A stretch of DNA of 64,000 bases from Paraburkholderia unamae (GCF_003268775.1 NZ_QLSU01000022.1:1-64000); one strand, 5' to 3'; shown: positions 32,913-41,849, numbered from the stretch's first letter. Translations and numbers: made by a program. The notes: generated by a model from the sequence alone, not told the origin.

Positions 32913-33281
32913 ATGAACGGCTACCAGCTCACTTTCTATACCGAAAAGAATCGCCGCCACGGCCACCAAACCGTCGCGGACTGGCTGCTTCATGAAGCGA
33001 AGCAACTTGGTATTCATGGTGCGACGGTCATCAATTGCGCAGAGGGAACGGGGCATGCGGGGGCGCACCATGCCGCACACGTGCTCAGCCTCACCGATCA
33101 ACCTGTCCAGGTCATCCTTGCCGTTACGGAAGACGAGGCCGACCGGATGATGGATGTGGTGAAAACCGAACACGTGCACGTGTTTTATACCCGCTCGCCT
33201 GTCGAATTTGGATTGGTCGGCGATGACGAACACGAAAGCGCCGGGAAGCATTTCTCTCTCTTCCACCGGCGGCCGCACTAG
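32913..33281 (+). CDS. DUF190 (PII-like) protein, second copy
   Basis: A 122-residue DUF190 protein: NGYQLTFYTEKNRRHGH, VADWLLHEAKQLGIHGATVI, and HVHVFYTRSPVEFGLVG. It is clearly homologous to the protein at 28796 but diverged, so the operon is bracketed by two DUF190 genes. AAGGAGG lies upstream of ATG 32913. A 152-bp gap separates it from the TfoX-like gene, so an extra promoter is possible. It ends 59 bp before riboswitch 5. Confidence 0.85.
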   Translation: MNGYQLTFYTEKNRRHGHQTVADWLLHEAKQLGIHGATVINCAEGTGHAGAHHAAHVLSLTDQPVQVILAVTEDEADRMMDVVKTEHVHVFYTRSPVEFGLVGDDEHESAGKHFSLFHRRPH

Positions 33282-33296
33282 AAGAAGGTTGCAGGC

Positions 33297-33324
33297 TTGC
33301 ATGTATCGAGGCGTCTCCTATACT
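33297..33324 (+). promoter_or_regulatory. Sigma70-like promoter for riboswitch 5
   Basis: TTGCAT at 33297-33302 and TATACT at 33319-33324, 16 bp apart. The aptamer starts 16 bp after the -10 box. Confidence 0.65.
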
Positions 33325-33340
33325 CGATACTGTTGTTTGC

Positions 33341-33397
33341 GGAGATGGCATCCTCCCTTAACCGCCGCGTCGTCTCCATGTGGCTAATGATGCCTAC
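33341..33397 (+). promoter_or_regulatory. Fluoride riboswitch 5 (Hyf-like complex)
   Basis: GGAGATGGCATCCTCC, TTAACCGCC, a slightly longer second stem-loop, then GGCTAATGATGCCTAC. One T of the usual GGCATT is absent, a small variation. It precedes the six-gene Hyf-like operon by 172 nt and is followed at once by a textbook terminator that shares its CCTACC. Confidence 0.92.
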
Positions 33398-33431
33398 CAG
33401 TCCCCGGTAGCCGGGGCCGGTAGGTATTTTT
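33393..33431 (+). terminator. Riboswitch-controlled intrinsic terminator
   Basis: CCTACC (33393-33398) pairs with GGTAGG (33419-33424), enclosing CCCCGG/CCGGGG, and TATTTTT follows. Because CCTAC is also the 3' strand of the aptamer pseudoknot/stem, fluoride binding should block terminator formation. This is the standard ON-switch design and the clearest one of the nine here. Confidence 0.85.
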
Positions 33432-33569
33432 GGCCGGCTCGCATTCACGAGCATCCCGGGCATATTGATGCCAGAAAAAAGTGAAGAACATGGGATGCAC
33501 CGGCGAGCGTTCATGGCAAATCCCCTGCTGCGTTGACCTTTGCTCGCCCGCATGGGCAGGAGCACGGCC

Positions 33570-34517
33570 ATGAGCGCACGCGACATCCTGCTTCAGATCG
33601 CCCAGGTGGTGACCGTGCTCGCCCTCTCGCCGCTGCTGCAGGGCGTGATCCTGCAGTGGGAGGAGCGCATCCAGCGTGGGCGGGGGCCGGGCATCTTCCA
33701 ACCCTATCGCGACCTGCGCAAGCTTTTCCGCAAGCAGATTGTTGTGCCCGAGACGGCGTCGTGGATCTTCTGGTGCGCGCCGGTCGTGGCGTTCACATGC
33801 ATGATGACGGTGCCGATCCTGATCCCGGTTCTCACCGATTTTCCGCTGCCACTCTCCGACATGGGCGACATACTGGGTGGCGGCCTCATTCTCACCCTGG
33901 GTTCCTTCGCCATTGTCCTGGCGGGCCTCGACTCGGGCAGCGCCTATGGCGGCATCGGCTCGAGTCGTTCCGTCATGCTCGGCATACTGGCTGAGCCAAC
34001 GTTGATTCTCGTGCTCGTAGGTATTACGTTGCTCGCCAAGGCGATGTTGCCGTTCGTGGTGAATCACCTGCTCGTTCAGCAGCCCGCTGTGTACTGGAGC
34101 CCGGCGCATCTCTTTCTCGTCTTCGCTTTCTTCGTGCTGCTGCTCGTGGAAACGGACCGGCTGCCGATTCATTCGAGCACGCATATCGAGGTATACATGA
34201 TCGAGGAGGCACGTATCCTCGAATATTCCGGCCCACTCCTGGCACTCCTGAAGTGGGCATCGATGATGAAGCAGTTCATCCTTTTCACGATCTTCTGCAA
34301 CGTGCTCACCCTGCCATGGGGGCTTTCGCAGCGCGGTACCGCGATCGGTGCGATCGGTGCGGCGGCAGGGCTATTTGCTCGGATGCTCGTCGTGGCGCTC
34401 GTGATCGTCCTCGTTGAAACGGCCCAGTCCCGACTGCGCTTTTTCCGCTATCAGGAGCCGCTTGCGGCGTCTTTCATGCTCGCCGTACTCGCGATCGCTG
34501 CAAACCAGTTGCGGTGA
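33570..34517 (+). CDS. Hyf-like membrane subunit C (NuoH-like)
   Basis: A 315-residue membrane protein with about eight transmembrane segments, homologous to HyfC/HycD and complex I NuoH. The conserved RGPGIFQPYRDLRKLFRKQ cytosolic loop and the LLVETDRLPIHSSTHIEVYMI loop, with acidic residues at the quinone/proton interface, are present. It would be the heel subunit that links the iron-sulfur module to the ion-pumping arm. Start 33570 has CAGGAGC upstream. It is the first of six adjoining genes under riboswitch 5. Confidence 0.88.
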   Translation: MSARDILLQIAQVVTVLALSPLLQGVILQWEERIQRGRGPGIFQPYRDLRKLFRKQIVVPETASWIFWCAPVVAFTCMMTVPILIPVLTDFPLPLSDMGDILGGGLILTLGSFAIVLAGLDSGSAYGGIGSSRSVMLGILAEPTLILVLVGITLLAKAMLPFVVNHLLVQQPAVYWSPAHLFLVFAFFVLLLVETDRLPIHSSTHIEVYMIEEARILEYSGPLLALLKWASMMKQFILFTIFCNVLTLPWGLSQRGTAIGAIGAAAGLFARMLVVALVIVLVETAQSRLRFFRYQEPLAASFMLAVLAIAANQLR

Positions 34518-34521
34518 CGCC

Positions 34522-35202
34522 ATGCTACTTGCCCACCTGAATCCTCTGGCGGCGTCCCTGTTCAGCCTGCTGGCGATCGGTAGCCTCCTGCTGGCGTTCG
34601 TCATGCTCGGCTCGCGCTGGCTCAAGGACTACCTGCTCGCCTTCATGGCGGAGTCATGGTTGATCGCGATCCTGTCGGGCGCTGTCGGCTATTTCGGTAA
34701 CTACCACGAACTCTATCTGGTGGCCGTGCTCACGGCACTCTTCAGAGGTCTCGTGCTGCCATACCTGATCTGGAGGATTATTGCGCGCCTGTCTGTCGAA
34801 CGCGAGCTGCACGTCACGTTGCAGCCGAGTTCGAGTCTCGTGCTCGGTGCGTTACTCGTGCTCTTTGCCTTCGTCGTCTCGAATCATCTGGGCAACTCGC
34901 TGGGGCTGGGCGGCACGGTGGTCGTGCTTGCATTGACGGTGATGCTGTCGATGAAACTCATCGGTTTTCTGATGCTTGCCGTGCGGCAGGAAGCGATCAG
35001 CCAGGTGCTTGGGCTGCTGGTTCTCGAAAACGGAATCTTTCTCGGCTCACAGATTCTGGTCCCGGGTATGCCGCTTCTCATCGAACTTGTCCTCCTGTTC
35101 GATCTTCTCGTCATCGTGGTGAGCTTTGGTGTGCTTGTGCGCTACCTGGTCGCGCACGTGGGCAGCACGAGCAGCCATGAACTCAGGCGTCTGGTGGGGT
35201 GA
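34522..35202 (+). CDS. Hyf-like membrane subunit E
   Basis: A 226-residue, strongly hydrophobic protein (about six transmembrane segments) matching HyfE: AFMAESWLIAILSGAVGYF, GNYHELYLVAVLTALFRGL, and GLLVLENGIFLGSQIL with the conserved Glu-Asn of HyfE/NuoK-like proteins. It corresponds to the NuoK-like small pump subunit. It starts 4 bp after the previous stop and overlaps the next start region. Confidence 0.85.
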   Translation: MLLAHLNPLAASLFSLLAIGSLLLAFVMLGSRWLKDYLLAFMAESWLIAILSGAVGYFGNYHELYLVAVLTALFRGLVLPYLIWRIIARLSVERELHVTLQPSSSLVLGALLVLFAFVVSNHLGNSLGLGGTVVVLALTVMLSMKLIGFLMLAVRQEAISQVLGLLVLENGIFLGSQILVPGMPLLIELVLLFDLLVIVVSFGVLVRYLVAHVGSTSSHELRRLVG

Positions 35203-35204
35203 TC

Positions 35205-36683
35205 ATGATCGAAGCATGGCTGGCGATCGTCGTCCTCGCACCGGTGCTGGCCGCCCTGCTGGCTGGCGTCAGCCAGCACGTGAGAATGGCCGAGTATGCC
35301 AACCTCGCGGCCGCAGTCCTTTGTCTCATTGCGTCGTTTTGGCTGGTCGTCCATGTTGACGGATCGAGGACGTTCATCAATGGTTACGTTCTCTTCGACG
35401 GCCTCGGCGCGTGGACACTCGTTTGTACCTGCGTCGTCTATTTCCTGGCCTCCGTCTACGCTGTCGGCTACATGCGTCTTCTCAAGGAGGAGGAGGGGCG
35501 CTTGCCCAGCTTCTACGCATTGTTCGCGTTGTTTGCCGCGACGATGATCTGCGGCCCGTTGATGAACAACATCGGCGTCTACTGGATCGCCATCGAACTG
35601 ACGACGCTGGTGAGCACGTTTCTGGTGGGCTTCGAGCGCGGGCAGGAAGCCATCGAGGCGGCGTGGAAATACATCATCGTCGTGTCCGCTGGCATCAGCC
35701 TCGCGCTGCTCGGGACAGTGCTGTTTTACTGGGCGGGCAGTCTTGTCCTCGGCCCGACCTATGACATGACGTGGGATACCTTGCGTCGGGCCGCGCCGCG
35801 CATGAGTCCGGCGCTTACGCAGATGGGCTTTCTTCTGGTGCTTGTCGGTTACGGGACAAAAGCGGGGCTCGCGCCCATGCACACGTGGTTGCCTGACGCC
35901 CATAGCGAGGGGCCGGCGCCCGTATCGGCCATGCTGTCAGGGGCGCTGCTGAACACGGCGATGCTCGGCGTCGCGCGCTTTCTGACCATTACGGATGCGG
36001 CGAGCGGATCGATGCTCCCGCGGACTGTTCTCGTCGCCTTCGGCGCTTTCTCGCTGTTCGTCGCTGCGCTCTTCATCGTGCGGCAGCAGGGCATAAAGCG
36101 GCTCATGGCGTATTCGAGCGTCGAGCATATGGGTGTGCTGGCACTTGGCTTTGGGTTCGGCGGCTCACTTGCCATTGCCGCGGTGCTGTATCACATGCTC
36201 AACCATTCGCTGAACAAGTCGCTGATGTTCTTCGGCGCAGGGAACGTGATGCGTGTCTACGGGACGAAGGACATGGATGCCATACGGGGCGTCTGGTCAC
36301 GCTTTCCGGTGAGCGGCGCATTGTGGATCGCAGGGGCGGTCGCGATCACGGGGGCGCCGCCCTTCGGTCTTTTTCTGAGCGAGCTGGCGTTGATGCGCGC
36401 GGGGTTCGCAACCCCTAATGCGTGGGCAGTTATCGTGCTCCTGCTGCTCCTGATCGTCATTTTCATCGGATTCCTGAATCACTTTCGGTCCATGTATTTC
36501 GACAACCGGACTCCGGATGCCGCCGTCGCATCTGTCGCCAACGGCGTCGAGGTCAGCCTATGGATGACGCTGCCAATGTGGATGGCGCTTGTACCCGTAT
36601 TCGTGCTCGGGATCTGGTGGCCGCAGGAGCTGTGGCGCTATTTCGGTATCGTCGCGGCAGATCTGGGGGGAGGCGCGCGATGA
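35205..36683 (+). CDS. Hyf-like antiporter subunit F
   Basis: A 492-residue Mrp-antiporter/NuoLMN-family protein with about 14 transmembrane segments. Typical pieces: YWIAIELTTLVSTFLVGFE with the key Glu of TM5, GYGTKAGLAPMHTWLPDAHSE with the TM7 Lys and His-containing loop, and KRLMAYSSVEHMGVLALGFG. These residues carry ion translocation in complex I and hydrogenase-4. ATG 35205 is used (GTG 35199 possible). The stop overlaps the next gene by 4 bp. Confidence 0.9.
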   Translation: MIEAWLAIVVLAPVLAALLAGVSQHVRMAEYANLAAAVLCLIASFWLVVHVDGSRTFINGYVLFDGLGAWTLVCTCVVYFLASVYAVGYMRLLKEEEGRLPSFYALFALFAATMICGPLMNNIGVYWIAIELTTLVSTFLVGFERGQEAIEAAWKYIIVVSAGISLALLGTVLFYWAGSLVLGPTYDMTWDTLRRAAPRMSPALTQMGFLLVLVGYGTKAGLAPMHTWLPDAHSEGPAPVSAMLSGALLNTAMLGVARFLTITDAASGSMLPRTVLVAFGAFSLFVAALFIVRQQGIKRLMAYSSVEHMGVLALGFGFGGSLAIAAVLYHMLNHSLNKSLMFFGAGNVMRVYGTKDMDAIRGVWSRFPVSGALWIAGAVAITGAPPFGLFLSELALMRAGFATPNAWAVIVLLLLLIVIFIGFLNHFRSMYFDNRTPDAAVASVANGVEVSLWMTLPMWMALVPVFVLGIWWPQELWRYFGIVAADLGGGAR

Positions 36684-38164
36684 CGAACTGCGAGTACGTG
36701 ACGCTGTCGATAGACGAGCTTGTGGGGCGTGCGCAGGCGCTGGTCGCCGCAGGTGGCCGCTTTCAGGGCGTGTATGCGTGGTTCCCACCCGCATTGGACG
36801 CAGAACTGCGATACGTCGCCACCTTGCCGGGTCAGGAAACGTTCGCTGGCTGGCGCGTTCCGGTGAGCGGGCACGCCGTGCCTAGCCTCGCTGCGATCAG
36901 TCCACTTCTTGGCTGGCACGAGCGAGAAGTCATGGAAATGAGCGGTGTCGCGTTCTCGGGACACCCGGAACCCGAGAGACTGGTGACGGCGTTCCTGCCG
37001 CGCACCGAAAGCGGTCCCCTGGAGCCCGGCAATGCACACGGCGGCATGGCCGGAAAGCTGCCAGCACCGCTACTGCCAGCGGTATCGGGCAAGCACGTGC
37101 AGCTGCTTCCCTTCGGACCGGTGCGGGCGGACGTAGTAGAGTCCGCCCAGTTCATCTTCTACTACCTTGGCGAAGGCATCCTGCACTATCACCCAAACCT
37201 GTTTCTCAAGCATCGCGGGATGGAGAAGCAGTTCGAGGGCATGGATGCTGGCTCTGCCACGTTGCTCGCCGAACGGGTGGTGGGCATTGACAGCGTGGCG
37301 CACGCGATCGCCTTCGTTGAAGCCATCGAGGATGCGGCGGACTGCGAAGTACCCGCAAGGGCCCAATGGTTCCGGCTTGTTGCTGCCGAGCTTGAGCGCA
37401 TCTACAACCATCTTCATTACCTTGGGCACCTGTGCCACACAACGACCCTGAAGGTCGGCGAAGCGCAGGGAAAGCTGCTTGAGGAGCGGGCCAAGCAGAT
37501 CAACGGCCGAGCCAGCGGCAGCCGCTTTCTGCGCAGCCTTGTGTGGCCCGGCGGCGTGCGGCGTGAGCTGGATCTCCAGCCCATCAGCGAAGGGCTGAGG
37601 GTATTGAAACCGCAGATTGACGAATACATCGGGCTGATTGAAAGAACGACCAGTCATCTCGACCGTTTGATTTCCACGGCACCCTTGAGCCAGCAGCTCG
37701 CCTTCGACCAGGGCGCGACCGGTCCGATTGAGCGGGCCTCCGGTGTGGATCGCGATCTGAGACGCGACCATCCGTATGCAGCTTATCGCACGCTGCAACC
37801 GGAGGTTGCCGTGGCACAGGAGGGGGATGCCGCGGCGCGGATGCGGGTTCGCATCGCGGAACTGCGCGCGAGTATCGCACTCGTCGACAAGGCCATCGCC
37901 GATGGTTTGCCGCAAGGCCCAATATCTGCGGGATGCGTACCGCCGGCGGGCACCGAGGGGCTCGGATGGGCGGAGTCCCCGCGCGGGACGGTCCTGTATG
38001 CCGTGCATATTGGCACCGACGGGCGGCTGCTACGCGTGAAGATCAAGTCGCCGTCGTTCGCAAACTGGCGTGTGTTTCCGTCGACCGTGCACGACAGCAA
38101 CATGATGGACTACGCGATCAATGAGGCAAGCTTCGGGCTGACGATCTCGGGCTGCGCCCGGTAG
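36680..38164 (+). CDS. Hyf-like NuoCD/large-subunit homologue lacking Ni ligands
   Basis: A 494-residue fusion of a NuoC-like domain (residues ~1-140; HEREVMEMSGVAFSGHPEPER) and a NiFe-hydrogenase-large/NuoD-like domain. In true HyfG/HycE the N-terminal Ni site is RxCGxC; here it reads ERVVGIDSVAHA, with both Cys lost. The C-terminal DPCxxCxxR motif is replaced by LTISGCAR. So no NiFe centre can form, and this is an Ehr-like or complex-I-like subunit that probably does not make or use H2. ATGA overlap with subunit F. Confidence 0.88.
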   Translation: MTNCEYVTLSIDELVGRAQALVAAGGRFQGVYAWFPPALDAELRYVATLPGQETFAGWRVPVSGHAVPSLAAISPLLGWHEREVMEMSGVAFSGHPEPERLVTAFLPRTESGPLEPGNAHGGMAGKLPAPLLPAVSGKHVQLLPFGPVRADVVESAQFIFYYLGEGILHYHPNLFLKHRGMEKQFEGMDAGSATLLAERVVGIDSVAHAIAFVEAIEDAADCEVPARAQWFRLVAAELERIYNHLHYLGHLCHTTTLKVGEAQGKLLEERAKQINGRASGSRFLRSLVWPGGVRRELDLQPISEGLRVLKPQIDEYIGLIERTTSHLDRLISTAPLSQQLAFDQGATGPIERASGVDRDLRRDHPYAAYRTLQPEVAVAQEGDAAARMRVRIAELRASIALVDKAIADGLPQGPISAGCVPPAGTEGLGWAESPRGTVLYAVHIGTDGRLLRVKIKSPSFANWRVFPSTVHDSNMMDYAINEASFGLTISGCAR

Positions 38165-38194
38165 CGTATGCAGACGTTTTGAGGAACGCACGCC

Positions 38195-39001
38195 ATGTCA
38201 CTCTGGACCTGGTTTGGACTCAAGGAAGGTAGCGCGAGCACCGACTGGCCGTTGAAGGGCGGCGAGGACGGACAGCAGGGCGTGCTCGGCATGCCGTGCT
38301 ACGACCCGTCAAAATGCAGGCCAAACTGCGACGAGTGTGCACAGGCCTGTGTGACTCACGCGATCAGCTTCAGGTCGCAGGAGGAGGCAGTGACACCGGA
38401 GGTTGACTGGGGACGCTGCATCGTGTGCCAGCGCTGTACGGAAGTCTGCCCGGCTGCCGCCTTTACTCCGTCAACGGACTGGGCACTGGGTGTCAGCGAG
38501 CGACTCGACCTCAAATGGGACACGGCATTTAGCGAGCGCATCTCTCGTGACGTCGTAGAACATGGGTGTCGCGCGTTTGGACGCAGCCTGCATATCCGGC
38601 ACGTCGACGCGGGGTCGTGCAACGGCTGCGAGTCCGAGCTGCAGGCGTTGAACAATCCCTTCTATAACCTGCACAGGCTGGGGATTTTCTTCACGCCATC
38701 GCCTCGCTTCGCCGACGTGCTGCTGGTCACAGGGCCCGTCACGAAGGCAATGCACGGACCGCTTCTCGAAACCTGGGAAGCGATGCCCGCGCCACGATGG
38801 GTGATTGCAACCGGCACCTGCGCGGTCTCGGGCGGCGTGACGGGCGGCAACTACGCATCGGGCACCGGGCTTGACGGTGTCGTGCCCGTCGATATCTATC
38901 TGCCAGGCTGCCCGCCCAACCCCGCAGCGTTGATTCACGCGCTGTTGATGATCGTCGGGCGGGCGGAGCAGCGAATGAGGGGAGGCCGGATTGAACGCTA
39001 A
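38195..39001 (+). CDS. Ferredoxin-NuoB fusion subunit (HyfH/I-like)
   Basis: A 268-residue fusion. Residues ~30-90 hold two 4Fe-4S ferredoxin motifs (CRPNCDECAQAC and CIVCQRCTEVCP). Residues ~130-260 are a NuoB/HyfI-like domain with CNGCESE, GTCAVSGG and LPGCPPNP supplying the proximal N2-type cluster ligands. All four Cys of that cluster are present, unlike the lost Ni ligands in its partner. It would pass electrons from an unknown donor to the quinone-like site. In most hydrogenase-4 operons these domains are two separate genes. Confidence 0.9.
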   Translation: MSLWTWFGLKEGSASTDWPLKGGEDGQQGVLGMPCYDPSKCRPNCDECAQACVTHAISFRSQEEAVTPEVDWGRCIVCQRCTEVCPAAAFTPSTDWALGVSERLDLKWDTAFSERISRDVVEHGCRAFGRSLHIRHVDAGSCNGCESELQALNNPFYNLHRLGIFFTPSPRFADVLLVTGPVTKAMHGPLLETWEAMPAPRWVIATGTCAVSGGVTGGNYASGTGLDGVVPVDIYLPGCPPNPAALIHALLMIVGRAEQRMRGGRIER

Positions 39002-40985
39002 CCAGTTGCTGGGCATTGCCGCTGCGGCCTGGGTGCTGGCCGCCATCCTGTCCCCACTGCGGGTCATGCATCGCGCGATCCGCGCGCTGCTTGGCGCAGG
39101 CTGTGCGCTCGGGATGCTCGCCTGTCTCGCAGCGTTGCCACTGGGCACGTCGCCAGCGGCGCTGGGCGTCTCCCTGGCGTCCCAGCCCGTTTCATTCGCG
39201 GTCGAACCGTCGGGTCTGTGGTTGCTGGGTTTCGGGCTTGTGCCGGCCATCTTCGCCTGCTGGCTCGGGTCTCCGCTTGCGGGGCGCTCGGGCCGCTGGT
39301 ACGCGGGCGCGGCATTCAGCCTGCTCGGTGCGCTCGGCGTAATTGGCCTGCAGGACGGGATCTCCCTGCTGGTGGCGTGGGAGGTGATGAGCCTCGGAGG
39401 CGCGCTGATGCTTGCGGGGGAACGTGCTGAGGAAAATGAAGCAAAGCCGGTGTTGCTGATGCTTTCCCTTCTGGAGGTGGGCGCGGTCGCCCTCGTTTTT
39501 GCGATCATTGTGCTCGACCACGGCACGGGTGGCATCGGATTCGGGAATTTCGTTGCGAATGCGACGACGTCCAGCAATGTCGTGTCATGGTTTGCGGGCA
39601 TCGCGCTTCTCGTCGGGTTCGGCGCGAAGCTTGGCTTGTTACCCTTCTATGAATGGTTTCCGCGGGCGTATTCAAGTGGCAGCGGGGCGACGGGCGCACT
39701 CTTTTCGGGTGTCGTGCTCAATGCCGCGTATTTCGCCTTGAGCCGCGGGTGGAACACGTGGCTCAACGTGGCTGTCGGGCCTGATACGGCGTTCGGCCTG
39801 GGCGTGATCGCCATCGCGGTCGGCGTCGTGAGCGCGATCCTCGCCGTGCTCTTTGCGTTCCAGCAGGACGACTGGCGCGCACTGTTGAGCTATTCGTCTG
39901 CGGAGAATGCGTCGATCGCCGTGGTCATGCTTGGCGTGACGCAGCTCTTTCGGGCCGACCATCTTGCGGACCTCGCCGGGCTGGCCTGGACGGTGACGAT
40001 GCTGCATCTCGCCGGTCACGCGCTGGCGAAAGGCGCGCTCTTTCTGACCGCGGACGGCATTTATCTGGCCTCCGGAAGTTACGACATCATCCCGCGCGGC
40101 TGGCTGAAGCGCAGCGGCTTTCTGCTCGGGCTCGGGGCGGTGTTTGCCGTGATGAGCCTCGCGTCGGTCCCGCCGCAGGCGGGCTTCGTCAGCGAGTGGT
40201 ATGTATTCCAGTCCGTTTTCCAGGGCTTCCACCTTTCGTCGTTTGTCGGCCGGCTTGCGCTGGTGCTTGCCGGCGCGGGACTTGCACTTGCAGCGGCTGT
40301 CGCGCTGGCGACGTTCGTCAAGGTCTTCGGTCTGGGGTTGCTCGGGTTGCCGGACGTCGACGTAACGCCGCTCGTGCCTCGCACAAATGCCGTGGCAGTG
40401 GGCATCCTTGGCCTTTGCGTCCTTGCAGTGGCAGTCGGCGCACCCCTCTGGCTGAACGCGCTGGCCGCAGACGCGCAGGCGCTTTTCAACGCCAACAGTC
40501 CGCAGGCCATGGTCGTTGGCTGGGTGCTCGTTCCCCTGACCAACAAGTTCGCCTTTATCTCGCCGTCGAAGCTGATTATTGTGATGCCGCTGCTGGCAAT
40601 CCTGCCGCTCGCGCTGTTGTGGCTTACGAAGCGTCGCGCAGTCAGGCGCGTTCCGGTCTGGTTTGGCGGCATGACAACGAATGATCGGGACGCGATGACC
40701 ACGGCACTGACATTCTCGAACGCGATGCGCACGTTCTACAGCTTTGTGTACCAGCCCACGATCAGTACTACGCGCGAGCACGAACAGCGCGAGTACTTCA
40801 TCAAGCGCCTGGTGTTTTCGGCAGGTGTGACCGACCTGTTCGAGCGACACCTGTTCGATCCTGCGGTCCGGATTGTGAACCGGTGCGCGGAGAAGTTGCG
40901 CGCGCTGCAGTCGGGCAACCTGAATTTTTATCTTGCCTTGATCGGAGGGTTGCTGATCGCGATCCTTTTCCTCACGCTCCTGTAG
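38991..40985 (+). CDS. Hyf-like antiporter subunit B
   Basis: A 664-residue HyfB/NuoL-like membrane protein with about 16 transmembrane segments. Signatures: LLVAWEVMSLGGALMLAGE with key Glu, GFGAKLGLLPFYEWFPRAY with Lys, RALLSYSSAENASIAVVML, and HLAGHALAKGALFLTADG with His/Lys. TTG 38991 is the start, overlapping the upstream stop region, with GGGGAGG before it. With subunit F it gives two ion-translocating modules. It is the last gene of the unit. Confidence 0.88.
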   Translation: MNANQLLGIAAAAWVLAAILSPLRVMHRAIRALLGAGCALGMLACLAALPLGTSPAALGVSLASQPVSFAVEPSGLWLLGFGLVPAIFACWLGSPLAGRSGRWYAGAAFSLLGALGVIGLQDGISLLVAWEVMSLGGALMLAGERAEENEAKPVLLMLSLLEVGAVALVFAIIVLDHGTGGIGFGNFVANATTSSNVVSWFAGIALLVGFGAKLGLLPFYEWFPRAYSSGSGATGALFSGVVLNAAYFALSRGWNTWLNVAVGPDTAFGLGVIAIAVGVVSAILAVLFAFQQDDWRALLSYSSAENASIAVVMLGVTQLFRADHLADLAGLAWTVTMLHLAGHALAKGALFLTADGIYLASGSYDIIPRGWLKRSGFLLGLGAVFAVMSLASVPPQAGFVSEWYVFQSVFQGFHLSSFVGRLALVLAGAGLALAAAVALATFVKVFGLGLLGLPDVDVTPLVPRTNAVAVGILGLCVLAVAVGAPLWLNALAADAQALFNANSPQAMVVGWVLVPLTNKFAFISPSKLIIVMPLLAILPLALLWLTKRRAVRRVPVWFGGMTTNDRDAMTTALTFSNAMRTFYSFVYQPTISTTREHEQREYFIKRLVFSAGVTDLFERHLFDPAVRIVNRCAEKLRALQSGNLNFYLALIGGLLIAILFLTLL

Positions 40986-41089
40986 CGCTCGTCCTGCCAG
41001 CCACGCCAAGCCCTGACGGGGCCGGGTTCGCCGCCTGCCTGGTGACTCGGCCGGTAGTGGGGTGGTGCGTCCTTTTTGCGACAGCCCGG

Positions 41090-41118
41090 TTGCAGCGGGA
41101 AACGTCGTCCCTTAAAAT
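41090..41118 (+). promoter_or_regulatory. Sigma70-like promoter for riboswitch 6
   Basis: TTGCAG at 41090-41095 and TAAAAT at 41113-41118, 17 bp apart. The aptamer starts 12 bp after the -10 box. Confidence 0.65.
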
Positions 41119-41130
41119 CGCACGGCTTTC

Positions 41131-41181
41131 GGAGATGGCATACCTCCCGTAACCGCCGCGTCAGCGGCTGATGATGCCTAC
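41131..41181 (+). promoter_or_regulatory. Fluoride riboswitch 6 (CLC-F pseudogene)
   Basis: GGAGATGGCATACCTCC, GTAACCGCCG, CGGCTGATGATGCCTAC. The terminal CCTACGA can pair exactly with TCGTAGG located ~20 nt downstream, an alternative stem that would compete with the aptamer. It sits 83 nt before the start of the CLC-F remnant. Confidence 0.94.
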
Positions 41182-41264
41182 GAGTTCCTGGGTGAAGGAG
41201 GTCGTAGGTCGTCCGTGCGGGGCCCCCGTCGCCCGGGTTTGATGAAGCTTCAAACCTGGAAAAC

Positions 41265-41812
41265 ATGAAAAACCTGAAGTCTCTCGAGCAGGTGGCCATG
41301 GTGCCTTACATGGCGCGCTGGCTGCTCCTGTCCTCCATTCTCGGCACCCTTGCCGGCACTGCATCCGCTGTCTTCCTCTACGCGCTTGATCGCGCAACCG
41401 ATATCCGCCTCGACAATCCGTGGCTGCTGTGGCTTCTGCCATTGGCGGGCTTCGCCATGGGCTGGGTCTATCATCGCGTGGGGCAGTCCGTCGAAGGCGG
41501 CAACAACCTCCTGATCGACGAGGTGCACGACCCGAAAAAGATCGTGCCCAAGCGCATGGCGCCCCTCGTGTTGATCGCGACCGTCGTGACCCATCCCTGT
41601 CCTTGCCGGCCTCGGCTTCGTCGCCGTGTTTGCCGGTGCGGCGAATACGCCGATCGCATCGACCATCATGGCCATCGAGCTGTTCGGTTCGGACATCGCC
41701 GTCTATGCAGCGCTCGCGTGCGTTGTGGCCTATCTGGGGCGCTCACGGCAAAGGCCTTCATAACGTGCGCGCTGTCTTCCTTCCCTGCGAAGGGGCCGTT
41801 GTCGAGAGTTAA
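41265..41812 (+). pseudogene. eriC: CLC-F fluoride/proton antiporter, internally deleted
   Basis: Residues 1-105 match the N-terminus of fluoride-type CLC proteins, with the signature EGGNNLLIDEVHDPKKIVP and MAPLVLIATVVTH. The frame then fails. In a different frame the text resumes as LAGLGFVAVFAGAANTPIAS and TIMAIELFGSDIAVYAA, which belongs near the C-terminus. A further shift precedes GAHGKGLHNVR. Roughly 200 or more residues, including the selectivity-filter and much of the pore, are missing. The antiporter cannot be functional. The promoter and riboswitch remain intact, pointing to recent loss. Confidence 0.9.
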
Positions 41813-41849
41813 ATCCGTTACGGGCCTCAGGGAGACGCCATGACGTGGG

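Noticed and set aside
39672..41009. 445-codon minus-strand open frame
   Set aside because: Antisense to the antiporter subunit B gene; His/Arg/Gln-rich text without a fold pattern.
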